Source: Alkalihalobacterium alkalinitrilicum
GTDB taxonomy: Bacteria > Bacillota > Bacilli > Bacillales > Bacillaceae_F
NCBI RefSeq assembly: GCF_002019605.1
Contig: NZ_KV917368.1
Coordinates: 1,214,997-1,278,996 of the forward strand
Length of the DNA: 64,000 nucleotides
Direction of reading: 5' to 3'
The position numbers were made by a program, and so were the translations under genes. Positions 54,621 to 63,735 of this stretch are shown piece after piece; within the stretch, counting starts at the first letter, position 1; the number at the start of each line of letters is the position of its first letter. Below the pieces are notes generated by a model. The model was not told where the DNA came from, ran no database searches, and was given only the letters and a program-made list of their open reading frames with translations.

Positions 54621-55277
54621 TTATAGTCCCTCATCTTCAAACCGTTTTAAATCATTTTTATGACCAATGACGATCAGGATATCATTTAAATGGATAAGGT
54701 CATCTGGTAACGGTGATATGATTACTTGCTCTTTTCGTTTAAATGCTAAAATTGTACAACCAAATTTTGCACGAATATCCAATTGAATCAAAGAACGGTT
54801 TGCTACTTTTTCTGTCGCTAACAATTCGACAATACTGTATTCATCAGACAACTCAATATAGTCGATAATTTTTTCTGAAACGAGATGTTGGGCAATTCTA
54901 ATTCCCATATCTTTTTCTGGGTGTACAATTCGGTCGGCCCCGATTTTCTCTAATACTTTGTGATGATAATCGTTTTGGGCTTTAACCCAAACATTTTTAA
55001 CGCCCAACTCTTTTAATAAAAGAGTACATAGAATACTAGATTGAATGTTTTCACCAATGGCAACAATGACAAAGTCAAAGTTACGGATCCCTAAACTTTG
55101 TAGCATGCTTTCTTCTGTCCCGTTAGCGATTACCGTATGAGTAGAATAATTCATAAATTCATTCACTTTTTCCTCACTCGAATCAATCGCTAGCACATCG
55201 TGGCCCATTTGATATAGTTCTTTACAAACAGATCCACCAAAACGACCTAAACCAATTACTGCAAATTGTTTCTTCAT
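54621..55277 (-). CDS. ktrC: Potassium uptake regulatory subunit KtrC
   Basis: 218 residues. An RCK N domain (FAVIGLGRFGGSVCKELYQM, GxGxxG; binds ATP/ADP or NAD) and a C-terminal RCK_C/TrkA_C domain (~135-218) that binds c-di-AMP in relatives. It forms the gating ring of the KtrCD potassium transporter. A c-di-AMP riboswitch precedes it, so both RNA and protein may respond to the same signal. exoA starts five bases downstream. Confidence 0.92.
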   Translation of the reverse strand: MKKQFAVIGLGRFGGSVCKELYQMGHDVLAIDSSEEKVNEFMNYSTHTVIANGTEESMLQSLGIRNFDFVIVAIGENIQSSILCTLLLKELGVKNVWVKAQNDYHHKVLEKIGADRIVHPEKDMGIRIAQHLVSEKIIDYIELSDEYSIVELLATEKVANRSLIQLDIRAKFGCTILAFKRKEQVIISPLPDDLIHLNDILIVIGHKNDLKRFEDEGL

Positions 55278-55298
55278 TCGTCTCTCCCCTAAAACACA

Positions 55299-55329
55299 CC
55301 AAAAAAGGCCATTACAAAGAATGGCCTTA
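55299..55329 (-). terminator. Terminator of the riboswitch expression platform
   Basis: AAGGCCATT/AATGGCCTT is followed by TTTTTT on the minus strand, between the riboswitch aptamer and ktrC. Confidence 0.85.
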
Positions 55330-55359
55330 TATTTTGACCTTTCTCTCGTTTTTTACTTT

Positions 55360-55477
55360 AACGCTTACGAGGTTAGCTGACGGGTTAGGGATTGAGAGTT
55401 ATCCCTTCTATACTTCGATTCACCCCAAGACCAATAGGTCCAATTTGGTTCCCCCGCTCAAAAGATTCAGCGATTAA
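55360..55477 (-). ncRNA. c-di-AMP riboswitch (ydaO-yuaA class)
   Basis: On the minus strand the sequence reads ATCGCTGAATCTTTTGAGCG, then GGGGGAACC, TTGGGGTGAATCG and AACCCGTCAGCTAACCTCGT, ending AAGCGTT. These are the conserved blocks of the ydaO-type c-di-AMP aptamer (paired CGCT...AGCG ends included). The terminator beyond it implies an OFF switch: high c-di-AMP stops transcription of ktrC. Confidence 0.88.
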
Positions 55478-55587
55478 AAAGGTGTATTTCTATATTATAG
55501 TTTATTAATGTTAATTTACTCCTCGATGTTTACTTTGTCAATCTTTAAAAGAGGAATATAATGATTGAATGACTATTCCTCTTTTAC

Positions 55588-56868
55588 TTAGTGACCAGCG
55601 TGATGATCTCCATGCGCTGAAATGATTTCAAGTTTTTCATCGAGAATTCCTTGGGTTTGATAGGAAACTAAGTTAGTTGTACCAAGTAAATAGGCATGGT
55701 TATATGGGCCTTCTGTTGGTTCTAAATCAAACATTGGTTTAATTTTCGTTAAAAACGGATACCATTCTTCGGTTACTTCCCCTTCTTCTAACCAAATCAT
55801 TGGTGCGTGCTTCCCTAAGTGCGAAAATGGAGCTGCAGTAATGGCAAGGTCAGGAGAAGCTGTTGAGGCAATCATTAAGCCATGTCCAGGATCACTTATA
55901 CCCCATCCAAAGACAGTTGTTCGATCTTTAAATTGCGCGAATTCAATCGACAAGTCAACAGCGTTGTCACCTGAAATTCGAGTCACATTCCCATATTCTT
56001 GTAATTGGTTGAAAACATTTTCTGAAATGATTTCTTCTGACCCAAGTACGTAAATGTTAGCTTTGCCATTACGACGTTCTAAAGCTGCACTCGTTTCTTC
56101 AGGTAGATCGGTTTTCGTGACATAAAGTAATGGTTCTGACATATGAGAAATCCAACTTCCAGCAGGTATTGAATATGTTTTGGCATCTTCGTCCATCGAA
56201 CCTACAATCACGCCATTTGGAGTCCCGTTTGTCAGCGCTGCGTATATTTTATCAATTTCATTTGCAAATGCAGCAGGTTCGGTCATTGGTGTTTGTTCGA
56301 TGTCAAAATCTGTTAACTTGTCCAATTCGTTTTCATTGATTGCCCCCATAACCATAACTTGAATTCCAGCTACATTGCCTTTTGGTTGTAAGCGATTAAT
56401 TTCGGTCATAACTTGTTCAGGAATTTCACCGTTTTCTGTAAAAAATAACGGACCATCATTAGGGTGATGAACGAGATTTAGACTAGCAAGAGATAACTGC
56501 CAGTTTTCTAAAGGTGCTAAAATGACAGTTCCTGGTTGATTTGCCTCATGGGTTGCTGGCCAAATGGTTTGGGATGTTAAGATAGATAACTCTATTGGAT
56601 CATCAGATGATAACCGAGTAATGTTTTTTGTATTGAAATGAAGAAGATTTTCCCCTGCTTTTTCATTAAATTGCTCAGGCGCAGTAAGGTTTTCAGTATC
56701 ATGACGATCATTTTGTTGATCATGCTGGTGTTCATGATCTTCTGCTTCTTCCTGAGCAGAATTTTCAGAACTTGTTTGGTCATGTTCATCATGATTGGCG
56801 CATGCGCCTAAAACAGTAATGATTACTGTTAGAGTTAATACAGATAAGGTTTTCTTGATTTTTTTCAT
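55588..56868 (-). CDS. His-rich lipoprotein with cell-wall-binding repeats (CWB2)
   Basis: ~426 residues. A lipoprotein signal (LSVLTLTVIITVLGACA) is followed by a His/Asp/Glu/Gln-rich stretch (HDEHDQ, DHEHQHDQQ; residues ~25-65), then CWB2-type repeats starting ITRLSSDDPIELSILTSQTI, and a His-rich tail (HGDHHAGH). The start is the ATG giving MKKIKKTLSV after GGGGGACACTCA. The His tracts suggest metal binding at the cell surface. CWB2 repeats anchor proteins to secondary wall polymers. Function is otherwise unknown. Confidence 0.82.
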   Translation of the reverse strand: MKKIKKTLSVLTLTVIITVLGACANHDEHDQTSSENSAQEEAEDHEHQHDQQNDRHDTENLTAPEQFNEKAGENLLHFNTKNITRLSSDDPIELSILTSQTIWPATHEANQPGTVILAPLENWQLSLASLNLVHHPNDGPLFFTENGEIPEQVMTEINRLQPKGNVAGIQVMVMGAINENELDKLTDFDIEQTPMTEPAAFANEIDKIYAALTNGTPNGVIVGSMDEDAKTYSIPAGSWISHMSEPLLYVTKTDLPEETSAALERRNGKANIYVLGSEEIISENVFNQLQEYGNVTRISGDNAVDLSIEFAQFKDRTTVFGWGISDPGHGLMIASTASPDLAITAAPFSHLGKHAPMIWLEEGEVTEEWYPFLTKIKPMFDLEPTEGPYNHAYLLGTTNLVSYQTQGILDEKLEIISAHGDHHAGH

Positions 56869-56988
56869 TGAGTGTCCCCCTATGCTTATTAATTCGGTTT
56901 GTTTTAAAATTACCAAAAAAATTTGAAGAAAGTATGCAGGAAAGAAATTTAATTAGCTATCCTAATTAAAATTTTGAATTTGTTTCAC

Positions 56989-59238
56989 TTATAATTGATC
57001 TAATGGTAATTGCGCTAAAAATTGTTCTGATAATGCTTTTGAATCAAGTCTTACTGAAACATGTGGAGGCTGAATTCGTTTCATCGCCTCAAGGGGGAGT
57101 CCTACCCAAAGATAGCGACGATCAATGAGTACAAATGAAAATGAGATTTCAGCTTTTATAAATTGTATGTTTCGTACATGTTGTTGTTCATTTACTGATA
57201 TAACCGTTAATTTGACGTTCGATGCTTTCTTTTGTAATTGTTCTTCCCATTCAATCGGGATGGTTGATCGATTAGGTAATGATATAATGATTGACTGTTT
57301 TGCGGATTGAATGTCATGAAACACTCGTTCTAATTTCAACGCATGTATCCATTGTAGACGTGGGTTTTGATGTTTTATCCACGTACCGATTTCTCTCGGT
57401 GTTATTACTTCATTATGTTCGATTTGATGGTCGACTAAATTTCTGAGCGTTTTTCCACGATATACTTTTTGTTTAATAAAAGCAGTGTTACTTACGTGAA
57501 GAAATTTACCTCTTGTTCTCGTAATTGCTACATTTATAAGTCGTTCACTATCTTTGCCGATTAATAGCATCCCTACACGTTCTTCTGGATAGCTATCTAC
57601 AGAATCAAAAATCATAACATCTCGTTCACTTCCTTGAAAACGGTGTACCGTTGCGGAGATAATATCCGCGACACGTTTTTCTTGTTCATAGAGATCGTCG
57701 AGTAATATATCCATCATTTGTGCTTGAGCTCGGTAAGGCGTTACGTAGCCAATTGATTTTGCTCCATCAATGAAAGCTTCATGAATAAGTTGAAACGACA
57801 ATAGTAACTGCCACAGGTTATAACGTGATTTTGAACTTTTTTCTTGAATCCCGTATTCCCCCGAGAAACTAGTGTCCACTAACACGGAGGCACGATGTGG
57901 AAATGGCTGTTGACTCACAATCTTTTTACGTTTATTTTGAACACTCGGATGATCACCTACGAGTCCTTGATAAATATACTGGTTCGTAAAGGCAGAAATT
58001 TGTGGGTGCATTCGTCTTTGTTCCTTTAATAGAAACAAATGCGGATGAAGGATTCCTTGGTTGACGACTTCAACTATTCCCGCACGATGAAAAATATCTT
58101 CTTTTAACCATCGGTCAACTAACTCATGTCTAGCTGCTGCAATTGGTGGCAATTGCTTAAAATCACCGCATATAACGACTCGCTTCCCTAGAGAAGCAGC
58201 AAAAGCAGCTTGTGGTACATAAGCCATGCTCGCTTCATCGACAATGACAACGTCGTATTCTTTATCATAAATCGTCGAGTCTGTTGCCGCTTTTGCTAAT
58301 GTTGTACAGACAATAAAAGCATGTTTTACGTATCCAATTTCTTTTTGGCGAATTTTTTCGAGGACCTTTGCAATTTTCGTCTCGATTTCGAGTAGATGAT
58401 CAGTATCTCTTTTACTAAAAGACCTTGCTAAATCTTGCTTTAATCCACGTCTTTCAGTGAGTAGCGATTCACGTTCTGCTGCTATATCAGGTTCACGCTT
58501 TTCTAAAAGTTGGCTTGTCGTTAATGCGTTGTGTATTTGTAGTAATTCTCCAACTTGTGTACCGTATCGAAGGATGTCCCCTTCCTCAAACCTATTTTTC
58601 TTCTCAATAAACGTAGCGATTTCACTCGCTAATACATCGACAGCCTGGTTACTGTGTGATAGGATGAGAACTTTTCTTTTGTTAAAATACATATTGGCTG
58701 CAACTCGTGCAAGTGTATATGTTTTTCCCGTGCCAGGTGGTCCCCAGACAAAAGTGACGGGATTCGCTTTGGTTCGTAAATATAATTCGTGAGCTGTGCT
58801 ATGTGCATTTTCTGTTAAGTGTTTAGCTTCCATCGAAGGGTCCATTAGTTTTTGTACACGAGCACGCCTTTTTTTACTTTTTTTCAATTCTTCTAATCGC
58901 TCAATCAATTCTTCTAGCAATTCCCACGGGTCATGAAAAATCGTCGCTTCAAAAATAAGGTCACCGATCGATTGCTCAACCGATAAGAGGATGCTTTTCC
59001 CTTCTGATGAGAGGATTTTTCCGTCTTGTTTTACATTTCCCCATTCTAAACGTACGTTCGAACCAACGGGGATCCGCAAAGATGAAGTCGTTTCAAAATA
59101 ATACGTGAAGGTTTTATCACTTGAAAGTAAATGTCCTTTTGTCACTCGATACTTATTACTTCCAAATTTTTTTAAATGTTGAATTTCTATTTGTAGGACT
59201 TTTTGCCACTCTTTTATTAAACTTAATGTACTAGTCAT
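56989..59238 (-). CDS. Superfamily 1 Upf1-like helicase with PLD-like C-terminus
   Basis: 749 residues. The ATPase core has FVWGPPGTGKTYTLARVAAN (Walker A, ~165), VVIVDEASMAYVPQAAFAAS (DEAx motif II), RVVICGDFKQLPPIA (motif III), KEQRRMHPQISAFTNQYI, and ISATVHRFQGSERDVMIF with LINVAITRTRGK. This is a Upf1/Sen1/SMUBP2-type SF1B helicase. The last ~150 residues look like half a phospholipase D-type domain (IIISLPNRS) without its HKD motif. Neighbouring genes do not suggest a pathway. Confidence 0.85.
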   Translation of the reverse strand: MTSTLSLIKEWQKVLQIEIQHLKKFGSNKYRVTKGHLLSSDKTFTYYFETTSSLRIPVGSNVRLEWGNVKQDGKILSSEGKSILLSVEQSIGDLIFEATIFHDPWELLEELIERLEELKKSKKRRARVQKLMDPSMEAKHLTENAHSTAHELYLRTKANPVTFVWGPPGTGKTYTLARVAANMYFNKRKVLILSHSNQAVDVLASEIATFIEKKNRFEEGDILRYGTQVGELLQIHNALTTSQLLEKREPDIAAERESLLTERRGLKQDLARSFSKRDTDHLLEIETKIAKVLEKIRQKEIGYVKHAFIVCTTLAKAATDSTIYDKEYDVVIVDEASMAYVPQAAFAASLGKRVVICGDFKQLPPIAAARHELVDRWLKEDIFHRAGIVEVVNQGILHPHLFLLKEQRRMHPQISAFTNQYIYQGLVGDHPSVQNKRKKIVSQQPFPHRASVLVDTSFSGEYGIQEKSSKSRYNLWQLLLSFQLIHEAFIDGAKSIGYVTPYRAQAQMMDILLDDLYEQEKRVADIISATVHRFQGSERDVMIFDSVDSYPEERVGMLLIGKDSERLINVAITRTRGKFLHVSNTAFIKQKVYRGKTLRNLVDHQIEHNEVITPREIGTWIKHQNPRLQWIHALKLERVFHDIQSAKQSIIISLPNRSTIPIEWEEQLQKKASNVKLTVISVNEQQHVRNIQFIKAEISFSFVLIDRRYLWVGLPLEAMKRIQPPHVSVRLDSKALSEQFLAQLPLDQL

Positions 59239-59379
59239 TGATCTCTTCCTTTAGTATTAGGTGTACCTAGTGTACCGCATTATAAAAATTCTATCGCTCA
59301 CTGTCATTCGGTAAAAAAACGTCTTCAATATTTAGAAATATAATAGTAACATAATAGAACACGAGAATGGAGGAAATGA

Positions 59380-60282
59380 ATGAGCAATACGCAAAAGGGA
59401 CATTTTTTTAATATCCTGTCAGTTGTGACTGTTGCGATCGGCCCGTTATTGGCAAAGTTTGGGTTATTGGAAATTTCACCAGCGAAAGCAGCATTAATAA
59501 ACGCGGCCACGATCATTCTTGCTAGTTATTTATTTGGAGTTATTACAAAAAAAAAGGTGCAGTTTTACTTTGAAAAAAATATAATTTTATTGGGTATTTT
59601 TAATACATTAGGTGTCGTTTTTTTATTTATTAGTATGGACCTACTTTCACCTGTTCAAATTGGTTTTATCGGAAGGTTTTATACTGTTTTTGCAGTATTA
59701 CTTTCAGTCATCGTATTAAAGGAAAGACTTTCGAGAATAGAAGTCGTTTTTATAGTATCGGCCATTGCGGGTGTGTTTTTGTTTGTAGAGACAGGCAGTG
59801 GATATCAAGCTCATTTAACAGGTAGTTTATTCGCCCTTTTATATACTTTCTTTTTTGCATTATCCAATGTTTTTATAAAAAAGACCGTGTCTAAAGAAAA
59901 AAGTTCCAACTCTATCTTATTTACGAATAGTTGTATAACGTTATTTTTCGTTATATTGTACGCATTACTTGTTGGCGAATTATTCGATGGGAACTATTCA
60001 TTTCAAGGGATTGGTTATATTGCAACCTCTTCTCTTATTGCTGGGTTTATTGGCACGATTCTTTTATATGAAGCGCTTAAATACTTACGGTTTTCGATTG
60101 CCAATGTTTCAAGGGCATTCAGTCCCGTATTATTAGCAATCATTTCGTTTCCTTTTTTTCCAATTGTGTTAACGGTGCAAAATACGATCGGCGCTATTGT
60201 TTTAGTCGTATCGATCTTATTACTTTCATGGGGCGATAAAAAAAAGAATACAAAAATGAACAAAAAAACGCGTTCAATGTAA
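59380..60282 (+). CDS. EamA/DMT-family transporter
   Basis: 300 residues, ten helices in two EamA repeats. It is unlike the first EamA protein in this window at the sequence level. GGAGGAAATGA precedes the ATG. The C-terminus is Lys-rich (KKKNTKMNKKTR) and its last codons form the first arm of the terminator. The substrate is unknown. Confidence 0.87.
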   Translation: MSNTQKGHFFNILSVVTVAIGPLLAKFGLLEISPAKAALINAATIILASYLFGVITKKKVQFYFEKNIILLGIFNTLGVVFLFISMDLLSPVQIGFIGRFYTVFAVLLSVIVLKERLSRIEVVFIVSAIAGVFLFVETGSGYQAHLTGSLFALLYTFFFALSNVFIKKTVSKEKSSNSILFTNSCITLFFVILYALLVGELFDGNYSFQGIGYIATSSLIAGFIGTILLYEALKYLRFSIANVSRAFSPVLLAIISFPFFPIVLTVQNTIGAIVLVVSILLLSWGDKKKNTKMNKKTRSM

Positions 60283-60303
60283 TGAATTAGAACGCGTTTT
60301 AAA
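60265..60303 (+). terminator. Terminator overlapping the end of the EamA gene
   Basis: AAAACGCGTTC/GAACGCGTTTT: the first arm lies in the last codons of the gene, and the second ends in TTTT. Confidence 0.8.
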
Positions 60304-60524
60304 GATGTGATCTTAGGTCAAAATATTTAATTTCCATAATTTTTTTAAGCTATTATTGGACTTCGTTGTTGTTCATTTGAATACGTAGAATAAAAGAAAG
60401 TTACTAACATACATCTAAGGAAACTATGTATTCTAGCTCTTCAATGGTTATGAGGAAGGAACTGGCTCTATTCTTTTTTGTACTATTGGCTTATAATTAC
60501 AAGTTGGGAGGAGGTAATATTACG

Positions 60525-61472
60525 ATGGCAGATGTACAACAATATATATTTTTTGATTTTGAAATGCTATGTTCAAATCGTGGAATGCCTTATGAAGATA
60601 TGGAAGCAATTCGGCTAGGCGCTGTTAAATACGATATAAAAACTGAAGAAATCACATATTTTGATCGCTATATCCGTCCTACGAACCTTCAACCCCTTTC
60701 TTCTTTTTGTAAAAAGTTAACGGGGATTTATGATCAGGATCTAGTTGGTGCAGATGGTTTTAAAACAGTGTTTGAAGACTTTTTAACTTGGATTGGTGGA
60801 ATTAAGCGCTCACGCTTTTTCTCATGGTCTCCGAGTGATATTTCTCGTTTAAAGTTGGATGCTGAAAGACATGGGCTATCAGCAAGAACAGTTAAAAAAA
60901 TTGATCAACGCTATGTAGATTTTCAAGCGATTTTTACTAAACGTGTTACTAAAGAAAATGTTTCTGTTGAACGTGGACTTGACTTTTATGGTTTACAATT
61001 TCAAGGTCAGCAGCATAATCCTATGCACGATGCTTATAATACATTGCGGATTTATTTAAGTTTTGAAAATGAACCTATAATAAGTGACTATATAATGCTA
61101 AAGCAGTTTATTTTTAATGAGGATGATTATCTTTCGACAAACATTGAAACTTTAAATAACGAGCTTCGCAAAAAGTTAAATGAAGATATTTTCTCGTTTA
61201 TGGTCGAGCTAAGAGAAATCTATAAAATGAAAGATGCAACAACAATAACCAGAAAAGCAAGACGGCTTGTTGCAAAATACGAAAACATCTTGATCAACCG
61301 TTCAGGAATGTTTGCACAAGACTTGATTGACGATATAAGAATGTTAATGGAGTTTTACCACGAGTTGTGTTTATCTTACAAAGAACACGTGACTTATGCT
61401 TCCAAAATAATGATTTTACCAGAAAGCATCGTACAACCCATTAATGTGCTTTCCTTGAAGAGAGGGTGCTAA
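60525..61472 (+). CDS. DEDDh-type 3'-5' exonuclease-like protein (KapD-like)
   Basis: 315 residues. The exonuclease fold at residues ~5-185 has FFDFEML (Asp11, Glu13), FSWSPSDISRLKLDAERHGL (Asp), and QQHNPMHDAYNTLRIYLSFE (His, Asp), a complete DEDDh set. The C-terminal ~130 residues are helical. The start at ATG 60525 follows GGGAGGAGG; upstream codons are not conserved-looking. It resembles KapD-type exonucleases. RNA or DNA substrate is unknown. Confidence 0.8.
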   Translation: MADVQQYIFFDFEMLCSNRGMPYEDMEAIRLGAVKYDIKTEEITYFDRYIRPTNLQPLSSFCKKLTGIYDQDLVGADGFKTVFEDFLTWIGGIKRSRFFSWSPSDISRLKLDAERHGLSARTVKKIDQRYVDFQAIFTKRVTKENVSVERGLDFYGLQFQGQQHNPMHDAYNTLRIYLSFENEPIISDYIMLKQFIFNEDDYLSTNIETLNNELRKKLNEDIFSFMVELREIYKMKDATTITRKARRLVAKYENILINRSGMFAQDLIDDIRMLMEFYHELCLSYKEHVTYASKIMILPESIVQPINVLSLKRGC

Positions 61473-61732
61473 AGGCATCTCCTTCATACATAGCAAAATG
61501 AAGATTCCCCAATGACTAACAACACCGAAATCTTTCTTACTTAGGAACTCTTCTTTTCGTTTCTAAATCCAGAACTCTTTATCCATAGGATCTCCAAAAA
61601 GCTTTAGCAATATAAATCCAAATGTTACAAACTCATGGAAACGTTATCCTCGCATAGATACTGCCCAAATTACTGATTATAACTAATGTTTGGGACAAGT
61701 TTCAAACACTATTTATGAGGGGGAATAAAATC

Positions 61733-61912
61733 ATGAACATGTTCGGAAAAAGACGAAATAACAATCGCAATGGCTTGATGTTGTCTTTAGTGGGCTTAGG
61801 TGTAGGTGCGGCAGCTTACGGAATGATGCGAGGCAGAAACAATAATAACAATATGAATATGAACAACATGATGGATTCTGTCGGTAAAGCACTTAGACAA
61901 GTTCGTGATTAG
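61733..61912 (+). CDS. Small Asn/Met/Gly-rich protein (DUF3918/YrzQ-like)
   Basis: 59 residues: a basic N-terminus, one hydrophobic stretch (LMLSLVGLGVGAAAYGMM), then an Asn/Met-rich segment and a short charged tail. This is the look of small Bacillus spore- or membrane-associated proteins such as YrzQ. GAGGGGGAATAAAATC precedes the ATG. A strong terminator follows. Confidence 0.7.
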   Translation: MNMFGKRRNNNRNGLMLSLVGLGVGAAAYGMMRGRNNNNNMNMNNMMDSVGKALRQVRD

Positions 61913-61918
61913 TATGGC

Positions 61919-61956
61919 CAAAGAACAGCCTAATGAATAATAGGCTGTTCTTTTTA
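61919..61956 (+). terminator. Rho-independent terminator
   Basis: AAGAACAGCCTA/TAGGCTGTTCTT is followed by TTT. Confidence 0.9.
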
Positions 61957-62142
61957 ACAATGTCATAACAAACCCAATGACAATGAATGATAAATTAACT
62001 TTATTAAATAAAATATGTAAAATTCATTACTCAACCCCTTGATCAAATTCCATTAAAAGAATTATGATAATATCAAATACATAAACTATACTTGGTAATT
62101 TCTGTCCGAGTATTACTATTTGTAAGATATGGAGGAATTAAC

Positions 62143-62394
62143 ATGGACATACCTAAATACCCAGAAAATTTTGATGAATGTGGTAGAAGTAAACGGATAA
62201 CAGTCGACCAATTGGATAAAAAAATTAACGATGAAATTGAAACGATGATCGACTATATGAAAAAACATAATACTGAAAACTATTCAAAAGCGTTCGAAGA
62301 TGTTCTGATCATGATTGATCGAATTCATGAAGATGATCAAACTTATTATGAAATATCAGTCGCCAAACAACACAGCCGAGCCATCGTAAGGTAA
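62143..62394 (+). CDS. Conserved hypothetical protein, 83 aa
   Basis: A charged, helical soluble protein (RSKRITVDQLDKKINDEIET, MIDYMKKHNTENYSKAFEDV). I do not recognise the family. ATGGAGGAATTAAC precedes the chosen ATG; upstream codons are not part of the gene. No terminator is obvious; repeat family B lies directly after the stop. Confidence 0.6.
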   Translation: MDIPKYPENFDECGRSKRITVDQLDKKINDEIETMIDYMKKHNTENYSKAFEDVLIMIDRIHEDDQTYYEISVAKQHSRAIVR

Positions 62395-62396
62395 CA

Positions 62397-62510
62397 AGTA
62401 AAGCGTACATTCCTGTTTAGCCCCTACCAGCAGTCCAGGCTAGGAATTTTAACCTGACTGGATATTTGATCTCGAGGGGCTGGAGTGGGAACTCTGTTGG
62501 CATAAGAATC
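62397..62510 (+). repeat. Dispersed repeat, family B, diverged copy
   Basis: The stretch GATATTTGATCTCGAGGGGC then TGGAGTGG aligns with GTTATTTGACCTCGAGGAGC then TAGAGCCTG of the copy at 8.6 kb, and the left side (AAGCGTACATTCCTGTTTAG) aligns with the AAGCGGAAGG side. The 339-base gap here holds only this and a terminator. Confidence 0.5.
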
Positions 62511-62627
62511 CCCTATTACAAGAATGGTTCTTCAAATACTGAAACTACGCGGACAATAACTCCCCTGTCCAATTTAATGGTGAAAATGACGTGCCCGTGT
62601 TTTTCAACAGTTATTTCTCATCAAAAA

Positions 62628-62670
62628 TAAAATAAACGCAAATGATTTCCCATGCGAAAATCAATGCGTT
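62628..62670 (-). terminator. Terminator of the DUF3189 gene
   Basis: AACGCATTGATTT/AAATCATTTGCGTT is followed by TATTTTATTTT on the minus strand. Confidence 0.75.
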
Positions 62671-62733
62671 CTGCTGTCGATGGATTCCTCACCCCACTCT
62701 ATGAGGTGCACCCCAACAAAAAATTTAACAGAT

Positions 62734-63267
62734 TTATTTTACGTCAGGTTTTACCGCACTTACTTTGAACTTTTCATTTTCCAAAACTTCAATATTATTT
62801 TCAGTTGTTAAAGCAACTGCTTTTGTATGTTCCACTAATTGAATAATAGTGCGGTGTGCTTGTTTAGCGCCCCTAATTAATAAAGGAACTCCAATAACAT
62901 CAATATGAAAACGTCTTGAAAATAACCCACCAAAAGTCATTGAAATTGGGACAGTAGGTGAGCAATTCGAGAATACAACTTGATCAATCTCTTTACCGTC
63001 TTCTTGTAACAATGATAATAACGAGTGAAGAGCAGGTATAACGGCAGTAGATTTACCTCTTCCAATCGTATAGACTTTATTACCGTCTTCATCTTTTCCG
63101 TGGTAAATAAACCGCCCAAAGTCCCCTGGGGTTAATTTATTAAAAATATCTATACCTAATATTTCCTCTTTTGTTGGCTCACGATCCTTTGGTAATTTAT
63201 CAAGATGATAAGCAGCAGCCAATGCGGATGAATGTGTGCCTGCAAAACAATTATAAACATAAAGCAA
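62734..63267 (-). CDS. DUF3189 protein
   Basis: 177 residues. LYVYNCFAGTHSSALAAAYH at the start is the hallmark of DUF3189, followed by TPGDFGRFIYHGKDEDGNKV and a C-terminal region with IDVIGVPLLIRGAKQAH. The start codon is TTG nine bases after AAGGAGG. The glycine/serine N-terminal loop suggests nucleotide or phosphate binding, but the function is unknown. It is monocistronic. Confidence 0.85.
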   Translation of the reverse strand: MLYVYNCFAGTHSSALAAAYHLDKLPKDREPTKEEILGIDIFNKLTPGDFGRFIYHGKDEDGNKVYTIGRGKSTAVIPALHSLLSLLQEDGKEIDQVVFSNCSPTVPISMTFGGLFSRRFHIDVIGVPLLIRGAKQAHRTIIQLVEHTKAVALTTENNIEVLENEKFKVSAVKPDVK

Positions 63268-63615
63268 CGCAATGGTCCTCCTTACTAATTAAAAGATCGG
63301 ATGCTGATTTCATAGAGATCGTTATATACCTTGTAAATTGCCTAATTTCCTTACTATTTATACTTGGGATATAAAATAAAAAAAATTTGAATGCAGTCAT
63401 TTAAAGAAGCAACGATGTACCTTATTGCTTAGACAGTGTTGTCAAAATTAGCTACTCCTTAACTTGTATAACGCAAAAATGAATTGGCAAACTATTATTG
63501 AAAGTATCGACAAACAAGAAACACATATCCACTATAAAAAGTACATTCATTTCGTAGGATATTCCTTTTATAGTGTGAATTACGTTTATTAAAAATACTA
63601 AAGGTGGGAATTCAA
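63268..63615. other. Gene-free gap with one inverted repeat
   Basis: No supportable gene. CACTATAAAA (63530) and TTTTATAGTG (63566-63575) form an inverted repeat with a 26-base loop, about 40 bases before the small gene. A 37-codon open frame at ~63481 lacks a ribosome site. Confidence 0.4.
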
Positions 63616-63735
63616 ATGTCACAATCAAAAAGTCAAGAAGACCGTCAATTTAGAAAACGTAAAGAAGCGCAAAATCCTCATGGTAAAATTAAATCATTGA
63701 AACAATTAGCTGCAGAAACACCACCTAAGGAATAG
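63616..63735 (+). CDS. Small DUF6254-like protein, 39 aa
   Basis: 39 residues, very basic: MSQSKSQEDRQFRKRKEAQN, then PHGKIKSLKQLAAET. It matches the pattern of small DUF6254 proteins of bacilli (an N-terminal TQSK/SQSK, a middle QNPHGKVKS). AAGGTGGGAA precedes the ATG. The stop codon overlaps the start of repeat family A copy 5. Function is unknown. Confidence 0.75.
   Translation: MSQSKSQEDRQFRKRKEAQNPHGKIKSLKQLAAETPPKE

Noticed and set aside
63481-63594. 37-codon frame (MNWQTIIESIDK...)
   Set aside because: No ribosome site, and it runs through an inverted repeat.
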